This document shows positions 14,165 through 22,082 of a stretch of DNA of 22,390 nt, one piece after another. The translations under genes were made by a program, and so were the position numbers. Under the pieces are notes generated by a model. The model saw nothing but the letters and a program-made list of their open reading frames with translations, ran no database searches and was not told where the DNA came from. The DNA comes from a virus: positions 1 through 22,390 of IMG/VR virus record IMGVR_UViG_3300031963_001000; one strand, given 5' to 3'. Numbering within the stretch: position 1 is the first letter of the stretch; every line of letters begins with the position of its first letter.

Positions 14165-14647
14165 TTAGGCGGCTTTGGCGCGGGTTAGGATGTCGTCCCA
14201 GAAACTTTCCCGATAACCTGTAAACATTTGATAAACCATTTGTGAGCCGTAAATATCCCAATCATGGCTAAAAAAGTTACCCATGTTTTCCATTGTTAAA
14301 CCCTCAAAACCGGCATACATTCCTTTAATGTGGCGGATAATTGCCGCGTCCATCTCATTGCTGCGGTTGTTGTTTAAGCGGGCAAACTTAACTTGTGGCA
14401 AGTTTTCGTTGTAGTTGGTGTATTCATAGCAATCTGTCATTCCGTCAAAATGGCCATATACGTATTTGGCAAGGATTGTCTCGATTTTCTTTACGATAAA
14501 CGGCGGCAAATCCTCACACCGAACATTCACACTGTTGCCCATTGAGTAGGTGTCACTGGTCACAGAAAACTTTGTGCCGGGTAAAAGTGCCTTCAATTCC
14601 TTGCGGATCATTGCGGCGGCTTGGGCTGCTGTGCTTTTGGTTTTCAT
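14165..14647 (-). CDS. LPD29-like domain protein
   Basis: The 160-residue protein opens with STAAQAAAMIRKELKALLPGTKFSV (5-29), then SDTYSMGNSVNVRCED and a later FDGMTDCYEY (67-76). These are the marks I associate with LPD29, a large-polyvalent-protein-associated domain found in plasmid and phage anti-restriction/conjugation-type polyproteins, also as stand-alone small proteins. Its molecular role is unknown. It is the first gene of the leftward small-gene operon, about 50 bp downstream of a good promoter, so it would be made first. AGAGGGA lies upstream of the ATG. Confidence 0.7.
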   Translation of the reverse strand: MKTKSTAAQAAAMIRKELKALLPGTKFSVTSDTYSMGNSVNVRCEDLPPFIVKKIETILAKYVYGHFDGMTDCYEYTNYNENLPQVKFARLNNNRSNEMDAAIIRHIKGMYAGFEGLTMENMGNFFSHDWDIYGSQMVYQMFTGYRESFWDDILTRAKAA

Positions 14648-14695
14648 CGTCTTAATCCCTCTTGTTTGTCCGGGCCGTGTTGTCCCGATAAATTA

Positions 14696-14724
14696 ACAAT
14701 ACAGATATGTTGGGGTGGCGTCAA
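14696..14724 (-). promoter_or_regulatory. Leftward promoter for the small-gene operon
   Basis: On the minus strand TTGACG (14724-14719) and TATTGT (14701-14696) are separated by exactly 17 bp. The first start codon downstream is at 14647. This is one of the two best sigma70-type promoters in the window. Confidence 0.7.
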
Positions 14725-15029
14725 GGGGTAATTTATTTAATTATGTGTTTTATTTTTAGAGGGGGGGGTATGTTATAACATTGCATATAAGGACATAAAG
14801 ATATGTTTATATGTGCATGTCTCTATGTGCGCGTAGCAGTATTATGGAAAATCAGAAATAGACTGGATTTCACTCTTTAGTCCCAGAATGAGACTATCTC
14901 GATTTGCGACTATCTTTCAATCAAGCAACGATCAAAAGTCCATCAAAAGTTTGCGCATTGATATTGTTAGGTTATTTGCATTTGCACGGTAAAATTGGGC
15001 GAATCAATCAAAAGATTGTCAAACAAAAT
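14725..15029. promoter_or_regulatory. Non-coding control region between divergent operons
   Basis: No gene is seen. The stretch is A+T-rich with a run of eight or more G (about 14761-14768), a 12-bp palindrome ATGTTATAACAT (14770-14781), alternating ATAT-rich DNA (14783-14815), two close copies of ATCAAAAGT (14931, 14942) and a 19-bp operator-like site (listed separately). Confidence 0.5.
14878..14896. promoter_or_regulatory. Operator-like site 1
   Basis: TAGTCCCA-GAA-TGAGACTA, a near-palindrome (one mismatch between half-sites). A weaker relative follows at 14894-14912, where the right half TGCGACTA matches 7 of 8. Confidence 0.65.
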
Positions 15030-15048
15030 TAGTCCCACTTTGAGACTA
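15030..15048. promoter_or_regulatory. Operator-like site 2
   Basis: TAGTCCCA-CTT-TGAGACTA, identical half-sites to site 1. It lies 22 bp (about two helical turns) upstream of site 3. Confidence 0.7.
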
Positions 15049-15051
15049 ATA

Positions 15052-15070
15052 TAGTCCCACATCGAGACTA
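15052..15070. promoter_or_regulatory. Operator-like site 3, abutting the late promoter
   Basis: TAGTCCCA-CAT-CGAGACTA. It ends 2 bp before the -35 box of the terminase promoter, a position suited to an activator touching RNA polymerase, or a repressor blocking it. Confidence 0.7.
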
Positions 15071-15072
15071 TC

Positions 15073-15101
15073 TTGACGTAAGCACGCCTTAGCGTTATGT
15101 T
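15073..15101 (+). promoter_or_regulatory. Rightward late promoter for the packaging/head operon
   Basis: TTGACG (15073-15078), a 17-bp spacer, TATGTT (15096-15101). A TATAAT follows at 15101-15106 but at 22 bp, too far for the same -35. GGGAG (15113-15117) is the ribosome site for the small terminase ATG at 15125, leaving a very short leader. Confidence 0.65.
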
Positions 15102-15124
15102 ATAATGTAACAGGGAGTAGGGCC

Positions 15125-15544
15125 ATGGCGCATAAAATGCCGCACACCACAGGCGATAGCACTAAATATCGAGGCCAGGACACGCTTGACGCAGTGGACG
15201 CCTATATTGCTGGCCGGTGGCGCGAGGTTGAGGGGCAGGTCTGCCCTACAATGACGGGTTTTGCCGTGTGGTCAAAAATCAGCAGGCCAACCCTCGGAAA
15301 TTGGGCTGACAAGCACCAAGATTTTGCCGCAAAACTCACAGAATTAAAAACATTCTGTGAAAATTATTTGGTTCAAGGGGCGCTCGGTGAGCTCTATTCC
15401 GCGCCGATTGCCAAGCTGGTGCTATCCCATGCGCATGGATACGTCGAAAAGTCCCAGATTGAGACTATTGCGCCCCAAACACCTGAGGGTGTAATCGGGT
15501 CAATTAAAAAATTGCTGGGAAATCGTGGGGAAAATAGCGAGTGA
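15125..15544 (+). CDS. terS: Terminase small subunit (DNA-packaging protein, gp3-like)
   Basis: The 139-residue protein has a central HTH-like region (CPTMTGFAVWSKISRPTLGNWADKHQDFAAKL, about 39-70). It is followed by helices with YLVQGALGELYSAPIAKLVLSHAHGYVEKSQIE, the layout of gp3-type small terminases that recognise the pac/cos site and form a ring. Position before the large subunit, coupled by GTGA, confirms it. The sequence encoding EKSQIETI contains a near-perfect copy of the 19-bp operator-like site. The C-terminal tail is charged and probably flexible. Confidence 0.85.
   Translation: MAHKMPHTTGDSTKYRGQDTLDAVDAYIAGRWREVEGQVCPTMTGFAVWSKISRPTLGNWADKHQDFAAKLTELKTFCENYLVQGALGELYSAPIAKLVLSHAHGYVEKSQIETIAPQTPEGVIGSIKKLLGNRGENSE
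15449..15467. promoter_or_regulatory. Operator-like site 4, inside the small terminase gene
   Basis: AAGTCCCA-GAT-TGAGACTA matches sites 1 and 2 at 15 of 16 fixed positions; only the first base differs. It lies about 350 bp downstream of the late promoter, where it could loop to the upstream sites, act as a roadblock, or mark a packaging site. Confidence 0.55.
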
Positions 15545-17067
15545 CCGTCTGGATCAGCAACGAGCAACTGGCTGATTTAACCGCGCAGGTCGAAGCGGCG
15601 CTTGCCGATCTGGACGATGCCGGGCGGAATCAGGCCGCATCCCTGCTAGAACGTGCGTTGATCCAGCACAAACAATCAAGAGCGTTCGCGTTTTTTAACG
15701 ATACCGACACCATGCACGGCCAGGCGCTGTATCACTCGCGGCACCGATACCCGCGCCACATGGAATTTCTGGCCAGCAAATGCAGCCAGCGATTGTTTCG
15801 GGCCGCAAACCGTGTCGGTAAAACAGAGACAGGCGCGTATGAGGTGGCCCGGCACGCAACAGGGCTTTATCCGTCATGGTGGAATGGCACGAAATATCAT
15901 CAACAGGTCGATATATGGGCCGCTGGTAAAACCAACGAAACAACGCGTGACATTATCCAGCAAAAACTATTCGGCAATGTCATTACAATCAACGGCAAGC
16001 GTGCCTTTACAGGTGACGGCGCAATCCCAGGCTGGTTGATCGGTGATATTACCTGGCGGCAGGGCATTCAGGGGCTGGCCGATACCGTCAAAATCAAACA
16101 CGTCCCGTCCGGCGAGTGGTCAACAATCGGCCTGAAATCCTACGAACAGGGCCGGGGATCGTTTGAGGGCACAGCAAAACACGTTGTGTGGTGCGATGAA
16201 GAGCCACCGATGGACGTTTTCAGTGAGTGCCTGATCCGCACGGCGACAGTTTTCGGCATCGTTCTGGTTACGTTCACGCCGCTGGAGGGCATGTCCGAGG
16301 TCGTGCGGTCGTTTATGGAGGCTAAGGCCGGGCAAAGTCGTCTCACGGTCACGGCGGGCTGGGACGATGTTCCCCATTTGGACGAGAAAACCAAGGCCGA
16401 ATTGCTGGCCAGCATCCCGCCACATGAACTTGACGCACGGACAAAGGGCATACCGTCCCTGGGTTCCGGCGCTGTTTACCCTGTGTCGTGGTCAGATATT
16501 ACCATTGATCCGTTCCAGTTGCCTGAGTTCTGGCCGCGAGCGTATGGCCTTGATGTTGGTTTTCGCGCAACCGCTGGTCTGTGGGGCGCGTGGGATAGGG
16601 ACAACGACACCTGGTATCTTTACCGCGAGTATAAACAAGGCGAGCAACAGCCAGCGTCGCACGCAGCAGGGATTAAACTGTCAGGGTCGTGGGTGCGCGG
16701 CGCGATTGATCCGGCCAGTCGTGGCCGGTCACAGGTTGATGGCAAGCGCTTGTTTGACGAATACCTCTCGCTGGGCCTCAATCTGGTGCCAGCAGACAAC
16801 GCGGTCGAGGCTGGCGTGCATCGCTGCCTGATGGGATTGCAGACCGGGAAGATCAAGGTTTTCAATACCTTAGTGCAATTCAGAAGCGAATATGAATCCT
16901 ATCGCCGGGATACGTCCGGCAACGGGAAAATCGTCAAAGAACACGATCACCTGATGGACGCATTCAGATACCTGATGATGTCCGGGCCGAAAATCGCACA
17001 AACCAGACCAATTCCACGGGCGTTAAACGTCAGCTACAGACCGGGGCAGAACAATGCAGGATATTGA
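15541..17067 (+). CDS. terL: Terminase large subunit (ATPase and nuclease)
   Basis: The 508-residue motor has Walker A AANRVGKT (88-95), Walker B VVWCDEE (215-221) and coupling motif TFTPLEG (244-250). The C-terminal RNase-H-like nuclease has acidic residues at GLDVG (Asp338), AIDPAS (Asp390) and DHLMDAFRY (Asp469/473). This is the Terminase_6-type layout seen in P22-like and other short-tailed phages. The start is GTG at 15541 within GTGA shared with the small subunit stop. It cuts and pumps DNA into the prohead through the portal encoded next. Confidence 0.93.
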   Translation: MTVWISNEQLADLTAQVEAALADLDDAGRNQAASLLERALIQHKQSRAFAFFNDTDTMHGQALYHSRHRYPRHMEFLASKCSQRLFRAANRVGKTETGAYEVARHATGLYPSWWNGTKYHQQVDIWAAGKTNETTRDIIQQKLFGNVITINGKRAFTGDGAIPGWLIGDITWRQGIQGLADTVKIKHVPSGEWSTIGLKSYEQGRGSFEGTAKHVVWCDEEPPMDVFSECLIRTATVFGIVLVTFTPLEGMSEVVRSFMEAKAGQSRLTVTAGWDDVPHLDEKTKAELLASIPPHELDARTKGIPSLGSGAVYPVSWSDITIDPFQLPEFWPRAYGLDVGFRATAGLWGAWDRDNDTWYLYREYKQGEQQPASHAAGIKLSGSWVRGAIDPASRGRSQVDGKRLFDEYLSLGLNLVPADNAVEAGVHRCLMGLQTGKIKVFNTLVQFRSEYESYRRDTSGNGKIVKEHDHLMDAFRYLMMSGPKIAQTRPIPRALNVSYRPGQNNAGY

Positions 17068-19147
17068 TTATCAACAGGAAGACGCGGATCAAAAGGCGTT
17101 TGCCGCCGTGCAGGGCATCGCCGGGCATATTCTTGGGCTTTGTGCTGAGGCCGAGCGGTCAAAAACCTCAGTGGAATTGCGCTGGCAGAAATCAATTCGG
17201 CAGTACGAGGGCGTTTATGAACCCGGCGAGGCACCGACAACCGGCGCAAAAGTCTATATCAAAGCGACCCTTGCAAAAGTCAACAAAATCCGTGCCCGGC
17301 TTTATGACACGCTTTTTCCCTCTGATGCACAAAACTGGGACATTCAGCCAACGCCGCAAGCCTCGCTCGATCGGGATATAGAGAACGGCACGGGTGATCC
17401 TGAGGCTGCGAAACAGATTCAAGAGGCCGCCCGGCAGGCCTGTGACGCAATGCGCGACCTGATAGACGATCAGTTGTCTGAGGCTGATTATTCCGCAGTT
17501 TTTCGTGACGTGATCGACGACTGGACGCTATACGGTGTCGGTATCGTCAAGGGGCCAGTTTCGGAATCATGCACGCACGGCGCATGGATGCGGGACGAAA
17601 CGGGAAACTACACGCTGGCAAAGGGCGGTCATATCAAGCCGGTTGTTGTGCGGGTCGATCCGCTGTCGTTCTTTCCCGATCCGAACGCCACCAGCGTTAA
17701 AGATGCTGAATATTTTTGCGAACGCCGACCGCTGACCAAAGCGCAGATGCGTAAACTGGCAAATGATCCCGGGGTCAATAAACGCGCTTTGATTGAGGTG
17801 TTGAAAGCAGCGCCACTTGAGATGATGCCCACGGTTTACAACAGTGGACAGGCAGAATTAAACGATATCCGCAATAAAGCCGACAAAATCATCGTGTGGG
17901 AATGGCACGGATCACTGACCGCCGAACAGGTGCGCCAGATTGCTGACGCCTACGGTGATGAGGGCCTGTCTCAATTATTTGCAGACGATGACCCCCTAAT
18001 CGATATCCCGGTAGTCGCACTGGTGGCAAATAATCAGGTGTTGAAATTGTCCCCGGCACCGCTTGATACAGGCGAAAGTGTTTATTCAGTCGTACCGTAT
18101 GTGCGCGTTGAAAACAGCATCTGGGGCCTGTCCGAGTGCGATTTGATCCGGGACAGCCAGACGGCGCTGAACAGTGCGTGGCGGATGGTTCTTGACAATT
18201 CCGCCTTGTCAACCCGGCCTCAACTGGTGGTGGATAAAGCGGTGATTGAGCCGGTGGACGGCGATTACTCGATCACGCCCGGCAAGGTCTGGGCACGGGC
18301 ACAGCAGGCCGTCCCTGCAAATTATCCGCCGTTTGAATTGTTCAAAATGGAGGGTTTCCAGGAAGAATTGTTGCAATTGGTGTCCACGGCCAAGGAGTTT
18401 ATGGATTTGGAATCGTGCCTGCCAGCGTGGGCAGAGCCGGAGCCGGGCGCAACGCCAAGCAACACCGCGTTTGGCACAGCGATGATGATTTCATCGTCCA
18501 ATGTCAACTTTAAGCGGCTGCTGAAAAACTTCGATGACGACATCACGAAGCCGATTATACGCCGGTTCTACCAGTGGAACATGCAATTTGCGCCCGATGA
18601 AACCGTCAAGGGTGATATGCGCGTGATCGCCAAGGGCAGCACGTCACTGCTGGCCCGTGAGATGCGCGGTCAAACGATTATGGCAATGCTGCAATTCGGG
18701 CAGTCGCCACTGCTGGCCCCGATGACCAAGATTGATGAATTATACCGGGAGGCGTTCCGGGCAAACATGCTTGACCCGGATCAGTTCCTCAAGTCCCCGG
18801 CAGAATTGCAGCAAGATGCAGAGATGGCCGCGCAACAGGGTCAGGCGGTTGATCCGGCATTGCAGCGCGACCAGATTAAGTATCAAACACAGCTTCAGCT
18901 TGCAGAGATGGATAGCCAGACGCGCTTGCAGCTTGCTAATATCACGCGTGAAACTGCAATGGCAAAGCTTTCAGGCGACCTTAATATTAGTATGGCCGAC
19001 CTCGAAGCCATGCTGACCAACGCACAAGCGGAGCGCGACCATAAAGAGCGGTCGCAAGCGGCAGAAACGGCCCTCAAAAGGCAACAAACCGCCATCGAGA
19101 CAACGACAGGCGTTGATGTGCCAGACGGTACGAGGTTCGCCGGATGA
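17054..19147 (+). CDS. Portal protein (P22-size head-tail connector)
   Basis: At 697 residues it is close to P22 gp1 in size, much larger than siphovirus portals. Features: an N-terminal helical stem region with KVYIKATLAKVNKIRARLYDTLFP (about 65-90), then a mixed core with ENSIWGLSECDLIRDSQTALNSAWR and a clip/crown-like part (FGTAMMISSSNVNFKRLLKNFDDDI). A Gln-rich coiled-coil C-terminus (about 575-680) may form a barrel as in P22. It overlaps the terminase gene by 14 bp and is followed by a small gene sharing ATGA. It forms the dodecameric ring at one vertex. Confidence 0.88.
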   Translation: MQDIDYQQEDADQKAFAAVQGIAGHILGLCAEAERSKTSVELRWQKSIRQYEGVYEPGEAPTTGAKVYIKATLAKVNKIRARLYDTLFPSDAQNWDIQPTPQASLDRDIENGTGDPEAAKQIQEAARQACDAMRDLIDDQLSEADYSAVFRDVIDDWTLYGVGIVKGPVSESCTHGAWMRDETGNYTLAKGGHIKPVVVRVDPLSFFPDPNATSVKDAEYFCERRPLTKAQMRKLANDPGVNKRALIEVLKAAPLEMMPTVYNSGQAELNDIRNKADKIIVWEWHGSLTAEQVRQIADAYGDEGLSQLFADDDPLIDIPVVALVANNQVLKLSPAPLDTGESVYSVVPYVRVENSIWGLSECDLIRDSQTALNSAWRMVLDNSALSTRPQLVVDKAVIEPVDGDYSITPGKVWARAQQAVPANYPPFELFKMEGFQEELLQLVSTAKEFMDLESCLPAWAEPEPGATPSNTAFGTAMMISSSNVNFKRLLKNFDDDITKPIIRRFYQWNMQFAPDETVKGDMRVIAKGSTSLLAREMRGQTIMAMLQFGQSPLLAPMTKIDELYREAFRANMLDPDQFLKSPAELQQDAEMAAQQGQAVDPALQRDQIKYQTQLQLAEMDSQTRLQLANITRETAMAKLSGDLNISMADLEAMLTNAQAERDHKERSQAAETALKRQQTAIETTTGVDVPDGTRFAG

Positions 19148-19338
19148 TACACGCGATCCACAGAACCCTCGAATGGCCCGACTACAAACAGTTTCTACGC
19201 GCCCAGCGATACAAATTGATGGAAGCGCTGGCCACTCCTGGATTGCCTCACGATGAATCAAACCTCCTTCGAGGCCAGATAATTGCCATTCTTGCACTTG
19301 AGAATGGCGATATTGACAAAACAGCAAAAAGGACGTAA
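19144..19338 (+). CDS. Small conserved protein between portal and scaffold
   Basis: The 64-residue helical protein contains EWPDYKQFLRAQRYKLMEALATPGLPHDESNLLRGQIIAI (about 9-49). I recall similar short proteins (EWPxFxxFLxxQRxxLLExLAxPxLPHDExQxLRGQI) at this exact place in other short-tailed phages, with no known function. It overlaps the portal gene by ATGA and ends 3 bp before the scaffold gene. Confidence 0.7.
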   Translation: MIHAIHRTLEWPDYKQFLRAQRYKLMEALATPGLPHDESNLLRGQIIAILALENGDIDKTAKRT

Positions 19339-19341
19339 ATT

Positions 19342-20154
19342 ATGACAACCAATGATGTATCCGCGCTTGAACAACAAGCCCAGGGTAGCGATGTTTCTGG
19401 TGACGTTGAACTGCAAAAGGCAGAACAACAGGCAACCACTGAACAAGCGCCCGTGACGGATAACGCGACACCAGCGCCAGAATCAGACGAAACACCCGAC
19501 AAAATCATTGAATCACTCGAAGCCTTGCTTGAGAAAGAGCAGCAGCGAAACAGGTCTAATTTTGGCCGTGTGTCAAAACTGACCAAGACGCTCGCAGAAA
19601 TCCAGCAAGAACGCGACGAGTTAAAGGCCCGGCTCGAAGAGATGACCGCGCCCAAGATTGATCTGGTTGCGCTTGAGCAAGATTATCCCGATATGGCAAC
19701 TGCTGTTAAGGCCTTGTCCCATCAGGTTGATAGTCTGAAAAAAGCCCAAACAGTAGCAAAGCCTGAAAGCGTTCAGATTGATGACGTGGAGTTTCAACGG
19801 CGACGTGCAGCCCTAAGCGCAAGTCACCCCGATATGGATCAGATCGCAAGCGACGAAAACTTCTGGCGATTTGTTCAGCAATCATACGGGCAAGATGGCG
19901 TGGCGGATATAAGAAACAGCACTGACCCGAACGTGCTTTCCGACGTTCTCACTGACTACAAAAACGCTACCAGGGTGAAATCACAGGTATCAACCCTGCG
20001 CCAGAGGCAGCTAGCGGCTACGACCGCAGCACCAGCGCAGAAAGCAGCCTTCAAAGAGGTGACCAGCGTCCGGGACTTGGATTTTTCAAAGATGTCGCCG
20101 GATGAATTAAACCACTATGCAGCGCTGTATGAGAAAGGACAGTTAAAATCATGA
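19342..20154 (+). CDS. Scaffolding protein
   Basis: The 270-residue protein is acidic, Gln/Glu-rich and largely helical. The N-terminal 50 residues are disordered (Ala/Thr/Pro/Glu), a coiled coil spans about 53-102, and the C-terminus is a short helix (DFSKMSPDELNHYAALYEKGQLKS). This is the usual composition and place of a phage capsid scaffold, just before the capsid gene. AAGGACG precedes the ATG, and the end shares ATGA with the capsid gene. No protease motif is seen, so removal may not need cleavage. Confidence 0.75.
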   Translation: MTTNDVSALEQQAQGSDVSGDVELQKAEQQATTEQAPVTDNATPAPESDETPDKIIESLEALLEKEQQRNRSNFGRVSKLTKTLAEIQQERDELKARLEEMTAPKIDLVALEQDYPDMATAVKALSHQVDSLKKAQTVAKPESVQIDDVEFQRRRAALSASHPDMDQIASDENFWRFVQQSYGQDGVADIRNSTDPNVLSDVLTDYKNATRVKSQVSTLRQRQLAATTAAPAQKAAFKEVTSVRDLDFSKMSPDELNHYAALYEKGQLKS

Positions 20155-21170
20155 CGACTTATGCCGGTACTACCCAAGGCGTCAATCAGTTTATGGCGGT
20201 TGATGCTCTGAAACAGATTAAAGCACAATCTGTTTTAACACGAATGGGCGCTGTTAAGCCAATTCCTAAAAACAACACCTTGAACTATCAACATCGCCGC
20301 CCCCAGGTGATGGCCGCTACAACCGCCCCATTGGTTGAAGGTGTTACGCCGACACCGTTGACAAGCGGTTACGACATCATCACAGGCACCGTTAAGCAAT
20401 ACGGCAACTGGGTTCCGACAACCGATGTCATCAAAGACGCGTCATCTTATCCGAAGCAGTTGCAGGAAATCGCGCAAGAATTGGGCGAGCAGGCAATCCG
20501 TTCAATCGAGCGCCTCGCTTTCTTTGCTCTTCGCGGCGGCACCTCGGTCACCCGCTCAAACGGTTCGGCCAGAAGTGATATCAATACGCCTGTTTCTTTG
20601 CAAACAATCCGTATTGCTGTTCAGTATCTGATGAACAATCAGGCCCGGACAACCAAAGGGAAAATCACTGCGGGATCAGGCGAAAGCACTGTGCCAGTGC
20701 CTAAGGCCTATATCGCGGTTGCCCACCCTTACTTGCGTAACGATATTCAAAACTTGCCGGGCTTTAAGCCTATCGAGCGTTACGCCCGTACTGACGACAT
20801 GATTGAAGGAAACGGTGAAGAAATCGGTACGATTGATAGCGTCCGCGTTATCATCTCAACCGCTTTTGACGCCTTTGCGGACGCTGGCGGTGCCAAAGCT
20901 GGTTCTGGCACAACAATGCTGTCAACCAGTGGAACCAACGCCGACGTTTACCCGATCCTGATCTTTGGTGATGAAGCCTTCATCCATTGCGGCATCACTG
21001 GCTCTGATAGCACAAACATTCAGATATTGCGGAGTGAGCCACAAGTCAGTTCATCTGACCCATTGGCACAGCGCGGTACGATTGGCTGGAAGACCTATCA
21101 TGACACCAAAATTGTCAATGATTCATGGATGACCCGCATCGAGTGTGCAGCTACTGACCTCAGCGCATAA
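20151..21170 (+). CDS. Major capsid protein, N4-gp56-like family
   Basis: The 339-residue protein begins MTTYAGTTQGVNQFMAVDAL and has the pattern KNNTLNYQHRRP (40-51), a long loop, and then GTVKQYGNWVPTTDVIKD (79-96). It continues with a helix (LQEIAQELGEQAIRSIERLAFFALRGG) and a beta-rich C-terminal half with DEAFIHCG. These are hallmarks I associate with the N4-gp56 family of HK97-fold capsids found in podoviruses. No prohead-protease cleavage delta domain is present at the N-terminus, consistent with a separate scaffold gene. Exact relatives cannot be named from the sequence alone. Confidence 0.85.
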   Translation: MTTYAGTTQGVNQFMAVDALKQIKAQSVLTRMGAVKPIPKNNTLNYQHRRPQVMAATTAPLVEGVTPTPLTSGYDIITGTVKQYGNWVPTTDVIKDASSYPKQLQEIAQELGEQAIRSIERLAFFALRGGTSVTRSNGSARSDINTPVSLQTIRIAVQYLMNNQARTTKGKITAGSGESTVPVPKAYIAVAHPYLRNDIQNLPGFKPIERYARTDDMIEGNGEEIGTIDSVRVIISTAFDAFADAGGAKAGSGTTMLSTSGTNADVYPILIFGDEAFIHCGITGSDSTNIQILRSEPQVSSSDPLAQRGTIGWKTYHDTKIVNDSWMTRIECAATDLSA

Positions 21171-21202
21171 TGGTCGCTAGCGGAAAAGAAAGGAATTAAA
21201 TT

Positions 21203-21526
21203 ATGTCATCTTTACCAATTACCGGGACGGTTACGGGGACTGGTTCCGCGATTAACGTCTCTTTAGGCTTCGCGCCCGGATATGTAAAAATCTGGAACGA
21301 AACCGACACGAAGAAAGGCACGCTGGAGTGGTCATCCACTATGGCGGCGGCTTCGGGCTGGAAAACCCTCAATGATGCGTATGTGACCCGGATCACATCG
21401 AATGGTATTTCTGCGTACACCGGCTCAACAACTGCCGGTGTGGGCTTTACCATTGGGGCAGATACCGATCTGAATGGCGCATCTGATGTGATCCATTACA
21501 TCGCTTTCCCGATCCGGGTGGCCTAA
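21203..21526 (+). CDS. Small beta-rich structural protein downstream of the capsid gene
   Basis: The 107-residue protein is Gly/Thr/Ser-rich with alternating strands, starting MSSLPITGTVTGTGSAINVSLGFAPGYVK, and ends in HYIAFPIRVA. AAAGGAATTAAATT precedes the ATG. The place right after the capsid gene and the composition suggest a head-decoration or minor head protein, but no family is recognised with confidence. Confidence 0.6.
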   Translation: MSSLPITGTVTGTGSAINVSLGFAPGYVKIWNETDTKKGTLEWSSTMAAASGWKTLNDAYVTRITSNGISAYTGSTTAGVGFTIGADTDLNGASDVIHYIAFPIRVA

Positions 21527-21527
21527 T

Positions 21528-22022
21528 ATGAGTGTATGGGCTGAACCAATCAAGCCCGGTGTGCTGACGGCAACAGACCTTAAGCACTACCGGCAAATCC
21601 CTGAAGCAGGGGCCTTCCTTGCGGCGGCTGTTGCTTCGGGCCGGACAAAATCAAATGTTGGTTTTGTTATCTCGCCCGGATTAACAAACATTGCGAATGT
21701 TGAGGTTCGGTTTCTGTCGCATGACAACAAGTTAGTTCCAGCGCCAAGAGTGTTTGATATTTTCTTGTCGGATGCTGCAACCGGAATAGGGCTAACAGCA
21801 ACAACAGCATCTGGAACCGTTCAGGCAAAATCAGCATCTGGAACGCTGTTGTTTACCTATACGGCTAAAAAGCTGTTGAAGGTGCAGACGCTGGCAACAG
21901 GCTCTTATACGCTTGAGATCACAGACTCGGCAAAGACCGGCTTTTATGTGGCCGTTGTCGATCCTGTGTCTGGCTTGCCTATACTGTCGCGCAAGCTTGT
22001 TACCGCTGATTACGGCGCTTAA
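21528..22022 (+). CDS. Structural-like protein with beta-sandwich character
   Basis: The 164-residue protein has a short helical N-terminus (to about 45). A beta-rich region with TLATGSYTLEITDSAKTGFYVAVVDPVSGLPI follows, which looks like an immunoglobulin-like or carbohydrate-binding-like sandwich as seen in phage decoration proteins. It starts 1 bp after the previous stop and ends just before a terminator, so it closes the capsid transcription unit. The function is inferred from position and composition. Confidence 0.6.
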   Translation: MSVWAEPIKPGVLTATDLKHYRQIPEAGAFLAAAVASGRTKSNVGFVISPGLTNIANVEVRFLSHDNKLVPAPRVFDIFLSDAATGIGLTATTASGTVQAKSASGTLLFTYTAKKLLKVQTLATGSYTLEITDSAKTGFYVAVVDPVSGLPILSRKLVTADYGA

Positions 22023-22028
22023 TACAGG

Positions 22029-22052
22029 GGCGGGGTGAAAGCCCCGCCTTTT
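22029..22052 (+). terminator. Intrinsic terminator after the capsid cluster
   Basis: GGCGGGG (22029-22035) and CCCCGCC (22042-22048) form a perfect 7-bp stem with loop TGAAAG, followed by TTTTATT. It begins 6 bp after the preceding stop codon. Confidence 0.88.
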
Positions 22053-22082
22053 ATTCTCTCAACAACATGAAAGGCCCGTCAC

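Noticed and set aside
15101-15106. TATAAT as the -10 box of the late promoter
   Set aside because: The spacer from TTGACG would be 22 bp; TATGTT at 17 bp fits better, although TATAAT with another -35 cannot be fully excluded.
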